A DNA stretch of 64,000 nt from Citrobacter sp. wls619 (GTDB lineage: Bacteria; Pseudomonadota; Gammaproteobacteria; Enterobacterales; Enterobacteriaceae), in assembly GCF_005281345.1 (NCBI RefSeq), contig NZ_SZXJ01000042.1, forward strand, positions 2,387-66,386. Direction: 5' to 3'. The position numbers and the translations under genes were made by a program. This document shows positions 7,763 through 17,464 of this stretch, one piece after another; position 1 is the first letter of the stretch, and each line of letters begins with the position of its first letter. The notes under the pieces are model-generated. The model was not told the DNA's origin. It did no database searches and saw only the letters and a list, made by a program, of their open reading frames with translations.

Positions 7763-9451
7763 CTAAATGTAAAAATCATCTGTTGAATTTAGTACAGGTC
7801 GGATAATTCCATTTCGTATTGTAAAATCACCAAAATCTTCATTATCATTTCTGTTCACTGCCCATGAACTAATTAATGAGTCCAACTCACTAATAATATC
7901 ATTTAAATGCCAGTTCTCCTTATAAAGCCGCGGTATACGGGTGCCCTCTTTATTTCCCCCCACGTATAAATCATAACGATCAAGTGCTCGACCTACCAAG
8001 CCCACTTCAGCTAGCATGGCACGACCACATCCATTAGGACATCCCGTCACACGGAAAATGAACGATTCGGTGGGTATCTGATTGCGCACAAGGATAGCAT
8101 CCAGCCTGTCAATTATACCGGGTAAAACACGCTCTGCTTCAGCCATTGCTAGTGGGCAGGTTGGATAAGACACGCAGGCCATAGACTGCTTTCTCTGCGA
8201 TGAAACAGAATCATCGATCAAACCATATTGACGAGCAAGACTGTCAATAAGTTGCTGATCTTTCTCCGGCACACCAGCGACAATAATATTTTGGTTTGGT
8301 GTGAGCCTAAAATCGCCTTTATGAATATTAGCAATAGCTGCAAGTCCAGACTTAATCGGTTTTCCGAGACTATCAATAAGACGACCACTAGGAATGAAGA
8401 GGGTCAGATGATACTTATTGTCGTTACCACTCACCCAACCGATGCGATCACCACGTCCCGTAAATCTATAGGTTTTAATTTCCTGGAATGTCATGCCCGC
8501 GCGAAGTTCTACCTCAGCCTTAAAAGCGTCTACCCCCACCCGATCGATCGTATATTTTGTTTTGGCGTTTCGACGGTTTTTTCTATTTCCCCAATCCCGC
8601 TGGGTAGACACAACGGCTTCAGCCACTGCCAGAGTGGACTCAAGCGGGATAAAGCCGAGCTCGCTGGCGAGACGAGGGTAGGTACTTTTGTCACCATAAG
8701 TCATTGCCAGACCACCACCGACAAGAACGTTAAACCCTTGAAGTCTACCTTTATCACCAACGGCTACAAAGTTCAGGTCATTCGCATGTAAGTCAACATC
8801 ATTTTGTGGCGGGATAACAACAGCCGTTTTGAATTTTCTTGGTAAATAGCTATTGCCAAGAATAGTCTCTTCTTCAGGTTGCTTAACTTTTTCACCATCA
8901 AGCCATACTTCTGCATATGCGTTAGTTTTTGGCAAAAGGTGCTCAGATATTTTTTTTGCCCAGTCATAAGCTTGCTGGTGTATTTCTGATTCTACGGGAT
9001 TAGATGTGCAAAGTACGTTTCGATTCACGTCCCCCGCCGTGGCACGCGAGTCAAGCCCCAACCTGTGCAATAGCTGATGAACAGGCTTTATATTTTTTTT
9101 TAGTACTCCATGGAGTTGCAATGCTTGTCTATTAGTGATTCGAATACTGCCATACTGAGTATGCTCTGAAGCAAACTCATCGATCCCGGCCCATTGCATT
9201 GGTGTGATTATTCCGCCCGGTAAGCGAACTCTAAGCATTACAGTGTGCAGAGGTTCCAGCATCTGCACCGTACGCTCTGACCGAATATCCCGGTCATCCT
9301 GCTGATACATACCGTGAAACCGGATCAACTGGAAGTTATCTCCAAGGAAACCACCGGTTAAATCATTCGTTAAATCTTCTTTAATTGTCCCTCGTAACAA
9401 TTCACTTTCGGATTTAAGTCTCTCATTATCTGATAGTTTATCATTGCTCAT
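7763..9451 (-). CDS. Sulfite reductase hemoprotein (CysI) paralogue
   Basis: 562-residue homologue of the beta subunit of NADPH-sulfite reductase, which reduces sulfite to sulfide with six electrons at a siroheme coupled to a [4Fe-4S] cluster. The four cluster ligands are present at 426, 432 (CVSYPTC) and 471, 475 (CPNGC), with the same spacing as in E. coli CysI, and the siroheme-contacting [11 protein letters not shown] segment is intact. E. coli CysI has 570 residues. No flavoprotein partner CysJ and no CysH or CysG lies nearby, so it must borrow electrons from the chromosomal CysJ or another donor. Sitting in an island with an amidotransferase, it is an extra copy, perhaps specialised. 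Confidence 0.92.
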   Translation of the reverse strand: MSNDKLSDNERLKSESELLRGTIKEDLTNDLTGGFLGDNFQLIRFHGMYQQDDRDIRSERTVQMLEPLHTVMLRVRLPGGIITPMQWAGIDEFASEHTQYGSIRITNRQALQLHGVLKKNIKPVHQLLHRLGLDSRATAGDVNRNVLCTSNPVESEIHQQAYDWAKKISEHLLPKTNAYAEVWLDGEKVKQPEEETILGNSYLPRKFKTAVVIPPQNDVDLHANDLNFVAVGDKGRLQGFNVLVGGGLAMTYGDKSTYPRLASELGFIPLESTLAVAEAVVSTQRDWGNRKNRRNAKTKYTIDRVGVDAFKAEVELRAGMTFQEIKTYRFTGRGDRIGWVSGNDNKYHLTLFIPSGRLIDSLGKPIKSGLAAIANIHKGDFRLTPNQNIIVAGVPEKDQQLIDSLARQYGLIDDSVSSQRKQSMACVSYPTCPLAMAEAERVLPGIIDRLDAILVRNQIPTESFIFRVTGCPNGCGRAMLAEVGLVGRALDRYDLYVGGNKEGTRIPRLYKENWHLNDIISELDSLISSWAVNRNDNEDFGDFTIRNGIIRPVLNSTDDFYI

Positions 9452-10223
9452 ATTATTTATTCCTAAGAGTATTGCATTAAGTTTCCTTAAACATTTTCAT
9501 CTCTAGACACCAATAACGCTATGATCAGTCATGTTTTTTTTACTATATCAGTGCTAGTTAAGATGTTATATGTTATTCTAAAATGCTATTTGTACGTCAA
9601 TAAAACCTCACTATATTATAAAATAGCATCATTTGCTTCCAGTTAATTTTAGATTTATCATGATATATGTGCGCATATTAAGAAATTTTCATTAATCAAC
9701 GCTTAAATAATAAAGAAAGCTTGATGCAACCATTAATTGCAATAACCATTACATCCATTGGTTGTTTATCAAATAGTTATCATCTATAATTTCAAGGGGC
9801 AATATCATTTTCAACAAAACGATTACAAGATTGCATTTATTCATGAAAAAGCTTTTATTGCTGACTAGGCATATGAGTATTTTTAATCTACATCTGAAAG
9901 GGGTTACACATTCATCCTCGATCATTACTCAAACTATATACCCATATCCAAAGAATTTTTCTTGCGTTCTGATTCGGTGATATGCACAGGTTAAACCAGT
10001 AATTTTTCTACGAGGTTGGTTGAATCGCCACAGATGAAAAATCAACAATAAAAACAAAGAGTGATTTTTAATAATAATTACTATACCTATTCCCGCCGTA
10101 TTTTTTCATTTTAGGTGGTTATGCTATTTAAACTCAGAGATAATTTTATGGTAATGGTGGCATGAGAAAAACATAAAGTATTAAAGTTAGCACGAACCAA
10201 ACTGGTAAGTTCGTATATGCTAT
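9452..10223. other. AT-rich region without recognisable genes
   Basis: About 770 bp upstream of the sulfite reductase-like gene. It must contain that gene's promoter, but I cannot place it. A 45-codon frame at 9843-9980 on the plus strand has no ribosome binding site and a composition typical of chance. Confidence 0.5.
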
Positions 10224-10502
10224 TTATATCAACGACTGGACGAAGTTGACTTCTACACACAGATTATTCTTCTCAATTTCATTTACTAATTTGAGAAAGT
10301 AATCTGTTTTCTCATGTTGGTTCAGAATATCACTCGATACCCTCTCTTCAACAAATGTCACACCTAACTCTCCGATGAAAGCATCATAGCGGACACATCC
10401 TCATTCCATACGACTTTTTGTTATCAGATCTTTTAGGACTGGTTTAATATTTTCAACAACCTTAACATCAGCTGTTAATAACTCGACAATGGAAATCCTC
10501 AT
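10224..10502 (-). pseudogene. ABM-family (YgiN-like) monooxygenase, one in-frame TGA
   Basis: A 92-codon frame reads as a small antibiotic-biosynthesis-monooxygenase/YgiN-type protein: the start MRISIVELL, the conserved GCVRYDAF turn, then a dimer-forming strand and the C-terminal helix. One TGA at 10401-10403 sits just before GC, where the family usually has an acidic residue or Pro. A ribosome binding site (AGAGG) precedes the ATG. Without the stop it would be complete. It was probably recently inactivated; nothing suggests recoding. Confidence 0.7.
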
Positions 10503-10656
10503 AATAACCTCTTTTACAAATGGAAGCATTGACAATCAGCAACCACTCAAGAGAAACATTAAAATATAGGTGTTGCATATCCATATTTTAATGATAATGT
10601 AACTGCAAGCTACTTACGATTTACGCCAAAGGAAATCTCCGCTCTAGAATATAATA

Positions 10657-11532
10657 TCATCTAAATAGTGTAAGAATATAATCTCTGACATAGGAAATAG
10701 CTTTATTTTTAAGTCCACGTTTATTCCATACTAGATACAAGTTGTTAGTTGGGGCATCAGTAACTGAATTGGCGGCCAGTAACCTACCGTCAGATAACGC
10801 ATCCTGGCAATGATAATCTGGCAGAACACTCCAACCGTAGCCCTCGATTACCATGTCCTTAATAATGCGTAAATCGGGAACGGTAAATGCTGCTTTAATA
10901 TCTGGAGATACCTGAAAAAGAGACAACCAGAGGTTCCTAACTAGGGGTAAATCCTCATCGTAGGCGATTAAGGGTGTCTGGTTTAACGACTCTTTCGTCG
11001 GTTTTCCTACTGCTCTTGCAAGAGCCGGTGCAAAAACAAGCATCATACGTTCAGTCAATAGATGTGCGAACGCGTACTGATGTTCATTCGGTATTGATGC
11101 CGTAATTGCTAAATCAATGGTGCCTGAATCAAGTAGGTTATAAATTAGCTGTTTATTGCCAGTATGTAAGCGAAAGTTGAAACCATCTGGCATCAGGGCC
11201 GCCAAAGAAGAAGCTAGTCTGTTATGAATAAACTCGGAAGGACCGACAATATGAACGGTTCCGCCCTCAGTTTGTCCTAGTCGATAAGTAGCCAATTTCA
11301 TCTCGAGGCTATCAAGATGTGGCGCAATAGACCGAGCCAGTTCATCAGCTGCACCTGTTGAAGCTACCCCTCTTGGCTGACGAATAAAAAGAGGTTTTCC
11401 GACAAACATCTCGATTGCCTGGATGTGCAAGGACGCCGTTGGCTGGGTGATCCCCAAATTTATCGCAGCCTGAGATATGGATCGGACACGATAGACTTCA
11501 AGAAATGTTCTCAAATGCGTCAGATGGCTCAT
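10657..11532 (-). CDS. LysR-type transcriptional regulator
   Basis: 291-residue LTTR. The N-terminal winged HTH (residues about 1-60, with SISQAAINLGITQPTASLHIQAIE) is followed by a type 2 periplasmic-binding-like effector domain. It lies between the ABM remnant and chaC, all on the minus strand, and may regulate the MFS-chaC operon or the decayed ABM gene. The effector is unknown. It is distinct from the LysR gene at 26622-27545. Confidence 0.9.
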   Translation of the reverse strand: MSHLTHLRTFLEVYRVRSISQAAINLGITQPTASLHIQAIEMFVGKPLFIRQPRGVASTGAADELARSIAPHLDSLEMKLATYRLGQTEGGTVHIVGPSEFIHNRLASSLAALMPDGFNFRLHTGNKQLIYNLLDSGTIDLAITASIPNEHQYAFAHLLTERMMLVFAPALARAVGKPTKESLNQTPLIAYDEDLPLVRNLWLSLFQVSPDIKAAFTVPDLRIIKDMVIEGYGWSVLPDYHCQDALSDGRLLAANSVTDAPTNNLYLVWNKRGLKNKAISYVRDYILTLFR

Positions 11533-11692
11533 TTGGAAGTTCCCTCAAAGAAGTTTATTTCAGAAAATATGTTACATACCAAGAATTGCTAGTGATATAT
11601 CTCTTTATTTCAACTTACATTCGCATAGTAACGGAGAATCACTCTTCAACAAAATGGTTCGCTGAAAAAAGTTACTGCTAATTTAGGACTGT

Positions 11693-12391
11693 TCATTTAT
11701 AGATTTCCCCTGTAAGAACTCTATTTTGGTTATGTTGGGTGATGGTTCGCAAGGATTCCGACACATCGGCAACATAACTGTCTTTGATATTCCAGGAAGA
11801 GAGGGTATGTTCTAGCTGGTAAACATAATCCGCGTTACTTCCGATAGAACCGTGAGCTTGAAGTATTATCGGGGATACATCTTCAACCGAGCTGTTACTG
11901 ATGTATAGGGAATGGTACCTATCACTAACAAATGTGATGGCGTCGACTTGCTCCCCTGAATCCAAATTCACCTGTAGCCAACGAGGTTGATACAAGCCGG
12001 TGATCATCTCGCGAATCCAAACCAGTAACAGCTCTTCCTCAAGCCCATTTTCAGACAGTTTTAATGCAATCCCCTCAGCGTCACCGTCTTTTTCCAGTGA
12101 CAACATGCGGCCTGGTTTTTCCGGAATAGCCCTGCCAGATATTAGCTTAATACAGAACCGACGTTGCCAGCCAGGGAGAGTTGCTTTGCGTATCTCTTCA
12201 ACAGCAAGCAACGGATTCCACATCAGCGAACCATAAGCAAAGATCCAGACTGGAGCGCCAGAAGGGCGCTCCTTTAATGCTGTCAGCATCGAGTCTGTGA
12301 TTTTTTCGTAATCCCAGATCATATGACCAGGGAGTGTTAATTCATGCGCCCGGTGGAATTCTCCACTCAGAATGTAGTCACGAGTTAACAT
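11693..12391 (-). CDS. ChaC-family gamma-glutamylcyclotransferase
   Basis: 232-residue ChaC homologue, which degrades glutathione to 5-oxoproline and Cys-Gly in the cytoplasm. The substrate-binding loop YGSLMWNP is present near residue 53, and the PGRMLSLEKDG and GIALKL regions follow in order. E. coli ChaC has 231-238 residues, so it appears complete. It starts 16 nt after the MFS gene and is probably co-transcribed with it. A second ChaC gene, dead, is at 29251-29688. Confidence 0.9.
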   Translation of the reverse strand: MLTRDYILSGEFHRAHELTLPGHMIWDYEKITDSMLTALKERPSGAPVWIFAYGSLMWNPLLAVEEIRKATLPGWQRRFCIKLISGRAIPEKPGRMLSLEKDGDAEGIALKLSENGLEEELLLVWIREMITGLYQPRWLQVNLDSGEQVDAITFVSDRYHSLYISNSSVEDVSPIILQAHGSIGSNADYVYQLEHTLSSWNIKDSYVADVSESLRTITQHNQNRVLTGEIYK

Positions 12392-12407
12392 TAATCCTCC
12401 CCATTAA

Positions 12408-13580
12408 TTAACGCTGTGCTTTACTCTTGGCGATCTGAGAAATAAGCAGCAGCAGACCCAGAAGGGAAAGCACAGCGCCTGCCAGACCAGTGTATATAAT
12501 CCCCATACTGGTGATTGTGAAAGCACCAGTCACGGAGCCGAGAGCGATCCCGGAGTTAAACCCGGCGATATTCAGACCAGATGCCACCCCAGCTGCGTGA
12601 GGAGCTTTCTCGGATGCTACACTGATCAATCTGGCCTGCAAAGCAGGTACAGCCCCGAAGGTAAACATCCCCAGAAGAGCCACAAGAATCCCCATCATTA
12701 CCGCTGAACCAGAGAAGGCCCACATACCCAGCGAAATAATGATGATACCGCCGACAATCAGAATATTTGCCCGGTTCACACCCAGTGAGTCCGTAATTTT
12801 TCCGCCCAGAACGTTACCGATAGCAGCGAATACACCGTATACAAGCATGAATATCCCTACACTGGAAGTTGCAACGCCCGTTAGCTGTGTCAGCATAGGT
12901 GCAATGTAAGTGTAGGCAGTAAAAGAACCGGCATACGACAGTACGGTAACGAGTGCTGCGCTGAGTAAGGTCGGATTAAGTAATGCCGTAATACTCTTCA
13001 GGGCGGAAGCACTGTGATCACCATGTAATGCACGAACAGGATCTTTCATACCAAACAGTAAGCCTGCGAGACCGATAGCGCCAAATACGCCAATAATTGC
13101 TAATACAGGTCTCCATGCCATTACACCACCAAGCCAGGTACTCAGAGGTACACCAATAGCCATTGCCAGAGTGAAACCACCGAAGACAACAGCGACGGCT
13201 CGTCCTTCTTTACCTGGTCCCGCGAGTTTTGCCGCAGTACTTGCAGCTACAGCCAGGAACAACCCATGACCAATACCCGCTACAAAACGTGCTGCTACCA
13301 TTGAGGAGAGCGTAGTGGAAAAAGCAGCTACAAAGCTTCCCAGAGTGAATACCAGCGTTGTCACCAGCATGACATTTTTTCTGGACCAGCTGGCTGTAAG
13401 TGCGGTCAGGATTGGTGCAGAGAATGTAGCACCCAGTGCATAGGCAGTGACGGTCGCTCCTACTTGTTCCACTGTGACATTGAGGCTTGAGGCCATGACG
13501 TCACTGAGACCAATAGGTACAAACTCCGCCAGGCCAAGAGCAAATGCGCTCAGGGTGAAGATATAAACAACAAAAGGCAT
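12408..13580 (-). CDS. MFS transporter, YdhP/AraJ-like
   Basis: 390-residue inner-membrane protein with about 12 transmembrane segments of the drug:H+ antiporter-1 family. The motif-A-like loop after TM2 (SWSRKNVMLVTT) and the Gly-rich TM4/TM5 segment (FVAGIGHGLFLAVA) are visible. It resembles YdhP and AraJ of E. coli. It is divergent from the SDR gene at 13903 and heads the MFS-chaC unit. Substrate unknown; exporting a small organic compound is the usual role. Confidence 0.85.
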   Translation of the reverse strand: MPFVVYIFTLSAFALGLAEFVPIGLSDVMASSLNVTVEQVGATVTAYALGATFSAPILTALTASWSRKNVMLVTTLVFTLGSFVAAFSTTLSSMVAARFVAGIGHGLFLAVAASTAAKLAGPGKEGRAVAVVFGGFTLAMAIGVPLSTWLGGVMAWRPVLAIIGVFGAIGLAGLLFGMKDPVRALHGDHSASALKSITALLNPTLLSAALVTVLSYAGSFTAYTYIAPMLTQLTGVATSSVGIFMLVYGVFAAIGNVLGGKITDSLGVNRANILIVGGIIIISLGMWAFSGSAVMMGILVALLGMFTFGAVPALQARLISVASEKAPHAAGVASGLNIAGFNSGIALGSVTGAFTITSMGIIYTGLAGAVLSLLGLLLLISQIAKSKAQR

Positions 13581-13902
13581 GATAATTTCTCACATCATTT
13601 AAGGTTAGATGCGAGTTTAAATAATCAATAGATATGTTTAAAATAATGCAATTTATACATGGTATAGGATTTTTTATGGCAAATGAGTGCTACTGCAAAG
13701 ATTTTTTCTTATGATTTACCCATAAAAAAATCATGGCATTAGTGCAGAAAAAATCATTTCAGTCATAGGTAGCGACTCCTTATCCTCAGTTCATCGGCAC
13801 TTTCATCACCTGACTCTCAACCAAGAGCTCTCTTATTAAGAGTCGAGTGTTCAGGCTAAAGGTGTCGGACAGGTTTATCCATGTAAACGGAGGAAGGAAA
13901 GA
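13581..13902. promoter_or_regulatory. Divergent promoter region with A/T inverted repeats
   Basis: The 322 bp between the divergent MFS and SDR genes contain an inverted repeat AGATTTTTTCT (13699-13709) / AGAAAAAATCA (13746-13756), and a related ATTTTTTATGG / CCATAAAAAAAT pair (about 13669-13732) interleaved with it. These could be the binding sites of a regulator such as the LysR protein at 10657. A good ribosome binding site (GGAGGAA) precedes the SDR start. Confidence 0.45.
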
Positions 13903-14580
13903 ATGAGTAAACAACTTCAGGCCTTGATCATAGGTGCTTCCCGGGGAATTGGACTCGGACTAAGTAAAGAGTTACAGCAGCGGGGATGGGCGGTTTCAGC
14001 AACACGCAGACTGCTAGCAGGCGCAGAGGAATCACCGGAAATTAAATGGTTAACTCTTGATATTAATAATCTGCAGCAAAGTACTACATTTGGGCAGATG
14101 CTACCACTAGAGCAGTTTGATGTCATTGTGGTAAATGCTGGAGTTTATGGGCCGGATCACCAGTCGGTCAGTTCCACAACACAGGATGAATTGCTGTCAC
14201 TATTCATGACTAATACCTTTTCACCTATCCGTATTGCGAATGCCGTTCTCCCCTCCTTAAAAGCGAATACGGGAGTCCTGGCATTCACAAGTTCAAAGCT
14301 GGCAAGTTTGAATGAAAACCCCCATGCTGATATGCCATTGTATTCAGCAAGCAAATCCGCTCTGAATATGCTCACACGTACATTGCTCCCAGCCACGGAG
14401 TCTCGCGGACTCACTCTCCTTTCCCTTCACCCGGGTTGGGTTCAGACCGAACTGGGTGGCGCTGCTGCACCTTTAACAGTCCAAGAGAGTGTGCAAGGGT
14501 TGGCAAATGTCTTGGACAATTATCAGGGAAAAGGTGGGCATCATTTCGTTGATTACAGTATGCAAAATTTATCCTGGTAG
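13903..14580 (+). CDS. Short-chain dehydrogenase/reductase
   Basis: 225-residue NAD(P)-dependent classical SDR. The nucleotide-binding GASRGIG motif is at about residue 11 and the catalytic Tyr-x-x-x-Lys (YSASK) at about 147, with a Ser in FTSSK upstream. It resembles C-factor-type SDRs. It is transcribed away from the MFS-chaC unit and is followed 112 bp later by the VOC gene. Substrate unknown. Confidence 0.88.
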   Translation: MSKQLQALIIGASRGIGLGLSKELQQRGWAVSATRRLLAGAEESPEIKWLTLDINNLQQSTTFGQMLPLEQFDVIVVNAGVYGPDHQSVSSTTQDELLSLFMTNTFSPIRIANAVLPSLKANTGVLAFTSSKLASLNENPHADMPLYSASKSALNMLTRTLLPATESRGLTLLSLHPGWVQTELGGAAAPLTVQESVQGLANVLDNYQGKGGHHFVDYSMQNLSW

Positions 14581-14692
14581 ACTCAAGGTTTCTTAAAAGA
14601 AACTGCCTGAATTCGAAAGCAATTTTTTAACCCGATTTTGCGTTTTTAAATAAGTTTCTATTTACAGCGGATCTCAGACATGAGGATTAATT

Positions 14693-15226
14693 ATGAATCA
14701 CAATGTAAGAGGCCTAGATCACATTGCATTGACAGTGCCAGATATGGAAAAAGCAACGCTCTTTTTCAGGAATGCATTTGGTACTCGTCTTGCCTATGAC
14801 CTACATACACCTGAAGAAGAGTCGCTCAAAGGGCCTGAAATTGAAGCCATGCTAGGATTAAGGTCTGGTGCAGAACTTGTACATATGCGTATGTTATCTC
14901 TAGGCGAAAGTACGAGTATTGAGCTCTTCTGCTATCATGAAGACAATCAGAGGTCTGCGGCCATTTCGTCAGACTTCGGTTTGCAACATTTTGCGGTGTA
15001 TGTTGATGATATTGACAATGCTGCTGAGAAATTTGTTTCAGCAGGAGGGACTCTGTTTACCGAAATTAATCAGATCTTTGGAGAAATTGAAGGTGTGGAC
15101 GAAAGGAATCGCTTTGTTTATGGCAAAACCCCCTGGGGGACAGTCGTTGAACTGGTAACGTACCCGGCCGGGATAAACTACCCTGATTACAGCGAATCAA
15201 ACCGATTTACGCCACCAAAAAGCTAA
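14693..15226 (+). CDS. VOC (glyoxalase/dioxygenase) family protein
   Basis: 177-residue vicinal-oxygen-chelate protein with two beta-alpha-beta-beta-beta modules. Likely metal ligands are the His in GLDHIALTV, the His in LQHFAVYVDD and a Glu in TVVELVTY. The family covers glyoxalases, thiol transferases and extradiol dioxygenases, and the reaction here cannot be assigned. AGGATTA lies before the ATG. With the SDR it forms a short plus-strand unit. Confidence 0.85.
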   Translation: MNHNVRGLDHIALTVPDMEKATLFFRNAFGTRLAYDLHTPEEESLKGPEIEAMLGLRSGAELVHMRMLSLGESTSIELFCYHEDNQRSAAISSDFGLQHFAVYVDDIDNAAEKFVSAGGTLFTEINQIFGEIEGVDERNRFVYGKTPWGTVVELVTYPAGINYPDYSESNRFTPPKS

Positions 15227-15520
15227 GCACTTATGTATTATTAATAATGTAGAATTCTACTTTACTAGTCCATACATCCAAAAGGGGTTACTCCAGTAGA
15301 TCCTTTTTTCATACTTTCCACCATAATATTTGACACTATATGATACACTAGATTTATAGCTACAATTATAAATGGCAAGTGCGCCTGCGGTTATTATAAC
15401 TTAGGGGCTATGGAATTATAAAAACCCATCTGATAATCCAATAGCTTTATAATTCCCATGCGTTCCAGTTCAATAAATATTCACTGAGCAATCAGTAATC
15501 GTATTGCTGTGATTTTTTAT

Positions 15521-15933
15521 TTATGGAATATACTTCATTTCACGTAGTGTAGTTAGCACTTCAATAATCATTTCTTCACTATCAATACACTCATTGAAGC
15601 CGTGCTTGCGGGCTTTAATCGTACTGGTGATATTATCGAACGTAGTTTTAAAAATAAAGCCACCGAACCCCCATGCCACAATTTTATTGTATGGATAGGG
15701 AATAAGATTATGCTTTTGTGTCAGTTTATCCCATAAAGACCCTTTATCTGCCATCGTATCCTGTAAGGAAAGTGGGAAAGGCTCCCCTGGCGAAACATCA
15801 AAAAACGCTGCTACACGTGGCCAGATAGAGGACCAGCGGAAGTAATCACCATTGGTGATATAAATATCTCACCAGGAAAGGACATGGGGACATTCAATGC
15901 TTTTGCTATCGCCCCATACACTACAATATTCAT
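15521..15933 (-). pseudogene. SDR (PRISE-type reductase), C-terminal remnant
   Basis: The last part of an atypical SDR of the progesterone-5-beta-reductase/iridoid-synthase-like type can be read in two frames. YGAIAKALNVP.SFPG comes first (start about 15933), then after a frameshift TNGDYFRWSSIWPRVAAFF and WDKLTQKHNLIPYP through GFNECIDSEEM to a stop at 15521. The Rossmann half is missing. Confidence 0.65.
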
Positions 15934-16219
15934 GACAAGTTAATGATGATATTAAATAATTAATGGGAGGCATGTTTAATTTTATGGATCCAAGGTACAT
16001 TTCTTTATCACCTTATTTATAAAAACAGATTTAGCCATTTAATATCCGTTAAGGATGTCTTGTCTTCATTCACAATAGTAACGATCTTTTGAAACTTTCA
16101 GCTCCGGCAACTGAGCTTATCAGGAATTTGACAAAAATTGGCGCAACACATTAAAGCGACGCACCATTACAATCAGTCATCAAAATTTAACAGCAGAAAT
16201 AACTGATTCCTGACTTCCC

Positions 16220-17017
16220 TTATGGCTTAAACAAATTTCGATATATCCCAGGCTGGCAACACAAATATTGTCTGGCAGCTTTGACTTCAGCATTCAAAGC
16301 TGCTGCGGCATGCCATGGCCATTGAGGGTCATAATGAGCTGCGCGAGCAATACAGTTAAGGTCAGTATCTCCATTTGCAATAATTGATTCCACATGAGCA
16401 GGTTTACTAATCAGACCTACGGCAACAGCCGGAGTCGTGACTTCTGTTTTAATAGTGCGAGCTAGAGGGGTCTGATATCACGGTGATAATCTGGTCAGGA
16501 TGTAAGCCGCCACCGGAAACATGGATAGCATCAACACCATGATCTTTTAACTGATCCCGAACCATCTGCAGACCATCTCTAGACTGCTCAGTCGGAATGG
16601 TGTAAACGGCATTATAAGGAACAGCAGAAGGGGCAACTGGCTGCCCCCCAACGACCTGGTCAGGGGGATCTGCTCACTTTTTTCCCAGGGACGGTAAGTT
16701 GACGCCTTGCGTTCGGCGTGAGCGAGTTGAATGGCAACAGGCATATCTGACCATCAATGAACAGAATCCAGCACTTTGGCCATGGCTTCTTCAGTCTTAT
16801 CATCGTAAAGACCAACATCTGCGTAAGTAATTCACTCTTCTGGGGAGACCGCTGTAACGTCAATGGTCAACAACCTGGGATCTGATTGAGCCAACTGACC
16901 AAGGTGCGTAAGATGCCAGTCGTTTATGCAACCATCGATGGCTGAATACTGGCACATTAGCACAATCACAATACGATTACTCAGCCCAAGATTACGAATC
17001 CATAATGGTTTAAACAA
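16220..17017 (-). pseudogene. NADH:flavin oxidoreductase (YqjM/Old Yellow Enzyme type), frameshifted
   Basis: The frame starting at 17017 opens like YqjM-family ene-reductases (LWIRNLGLSNRIV, MCQYSAIDG, NDWHLTHLGQ, AVSPE). The rest is scattered over all three frames (IQLAHAERKAS; then PQWPWHAAAALNAEVK near the end, stop at 16220). Internal deletions reduce it from about 340 to 265 codons. Dead. Confidence 0.8.
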
Positions 17018-17464
17018 TCAAGAATCAGGCATATCTACATCTCCATAATTAAATCCACCAAATCATAGTATTTCTGTAATGCTTGCAGATTTTTATAAAA
17101 ACTAAGCAAAAACGATCTTTGCAATCTTAATCACCACTCAAAAACCGAGAAATAGTAATTCATATGATATATATAGAAAAGAAAATAGAGCCAATGAAAG
17201 CGTTATACTCTCATCTCTCTGCAAGCTCAAAGGATGTTTGCCCTGTTTTTTATCTTTATTTCATAAAAATACTCCTCGCGTAAACTATACAATTGTTAAG
17301 TTATCAACGATACAAGAAGTTTTCCTTACTTATTAATCGTTATCAACTACAGTGATATCACTAATTAAATGACATTACCATTTAAAAAAATAAAGAGTTC
17401 GTCCATTAAGACTTATAACCCGTATGATTCCTTGCAGTATGATGCAACGAGACATTATTCGCTG
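17018..17464. other. AT-rich intergenic region
   Basis: About 450 bp between the dead ene-reductase and the 3' end of the cfa-like gene. I see no gene, terminator or repeat that I can support. Confidence 0.5.

Noticed and set aside
9843..9980. 45-codon plus-strand frame in the AT-rich gap
   Set aside because: No ribosome binding site and composition expected of non-coding DNA.
10401..10403. Selenocysteine at the TGA of the ABM-type gene
   Set aside because: The position is not catalytic, no SECIS-like hairpin is visible, and other genes of the island carry similar nonsense codons.
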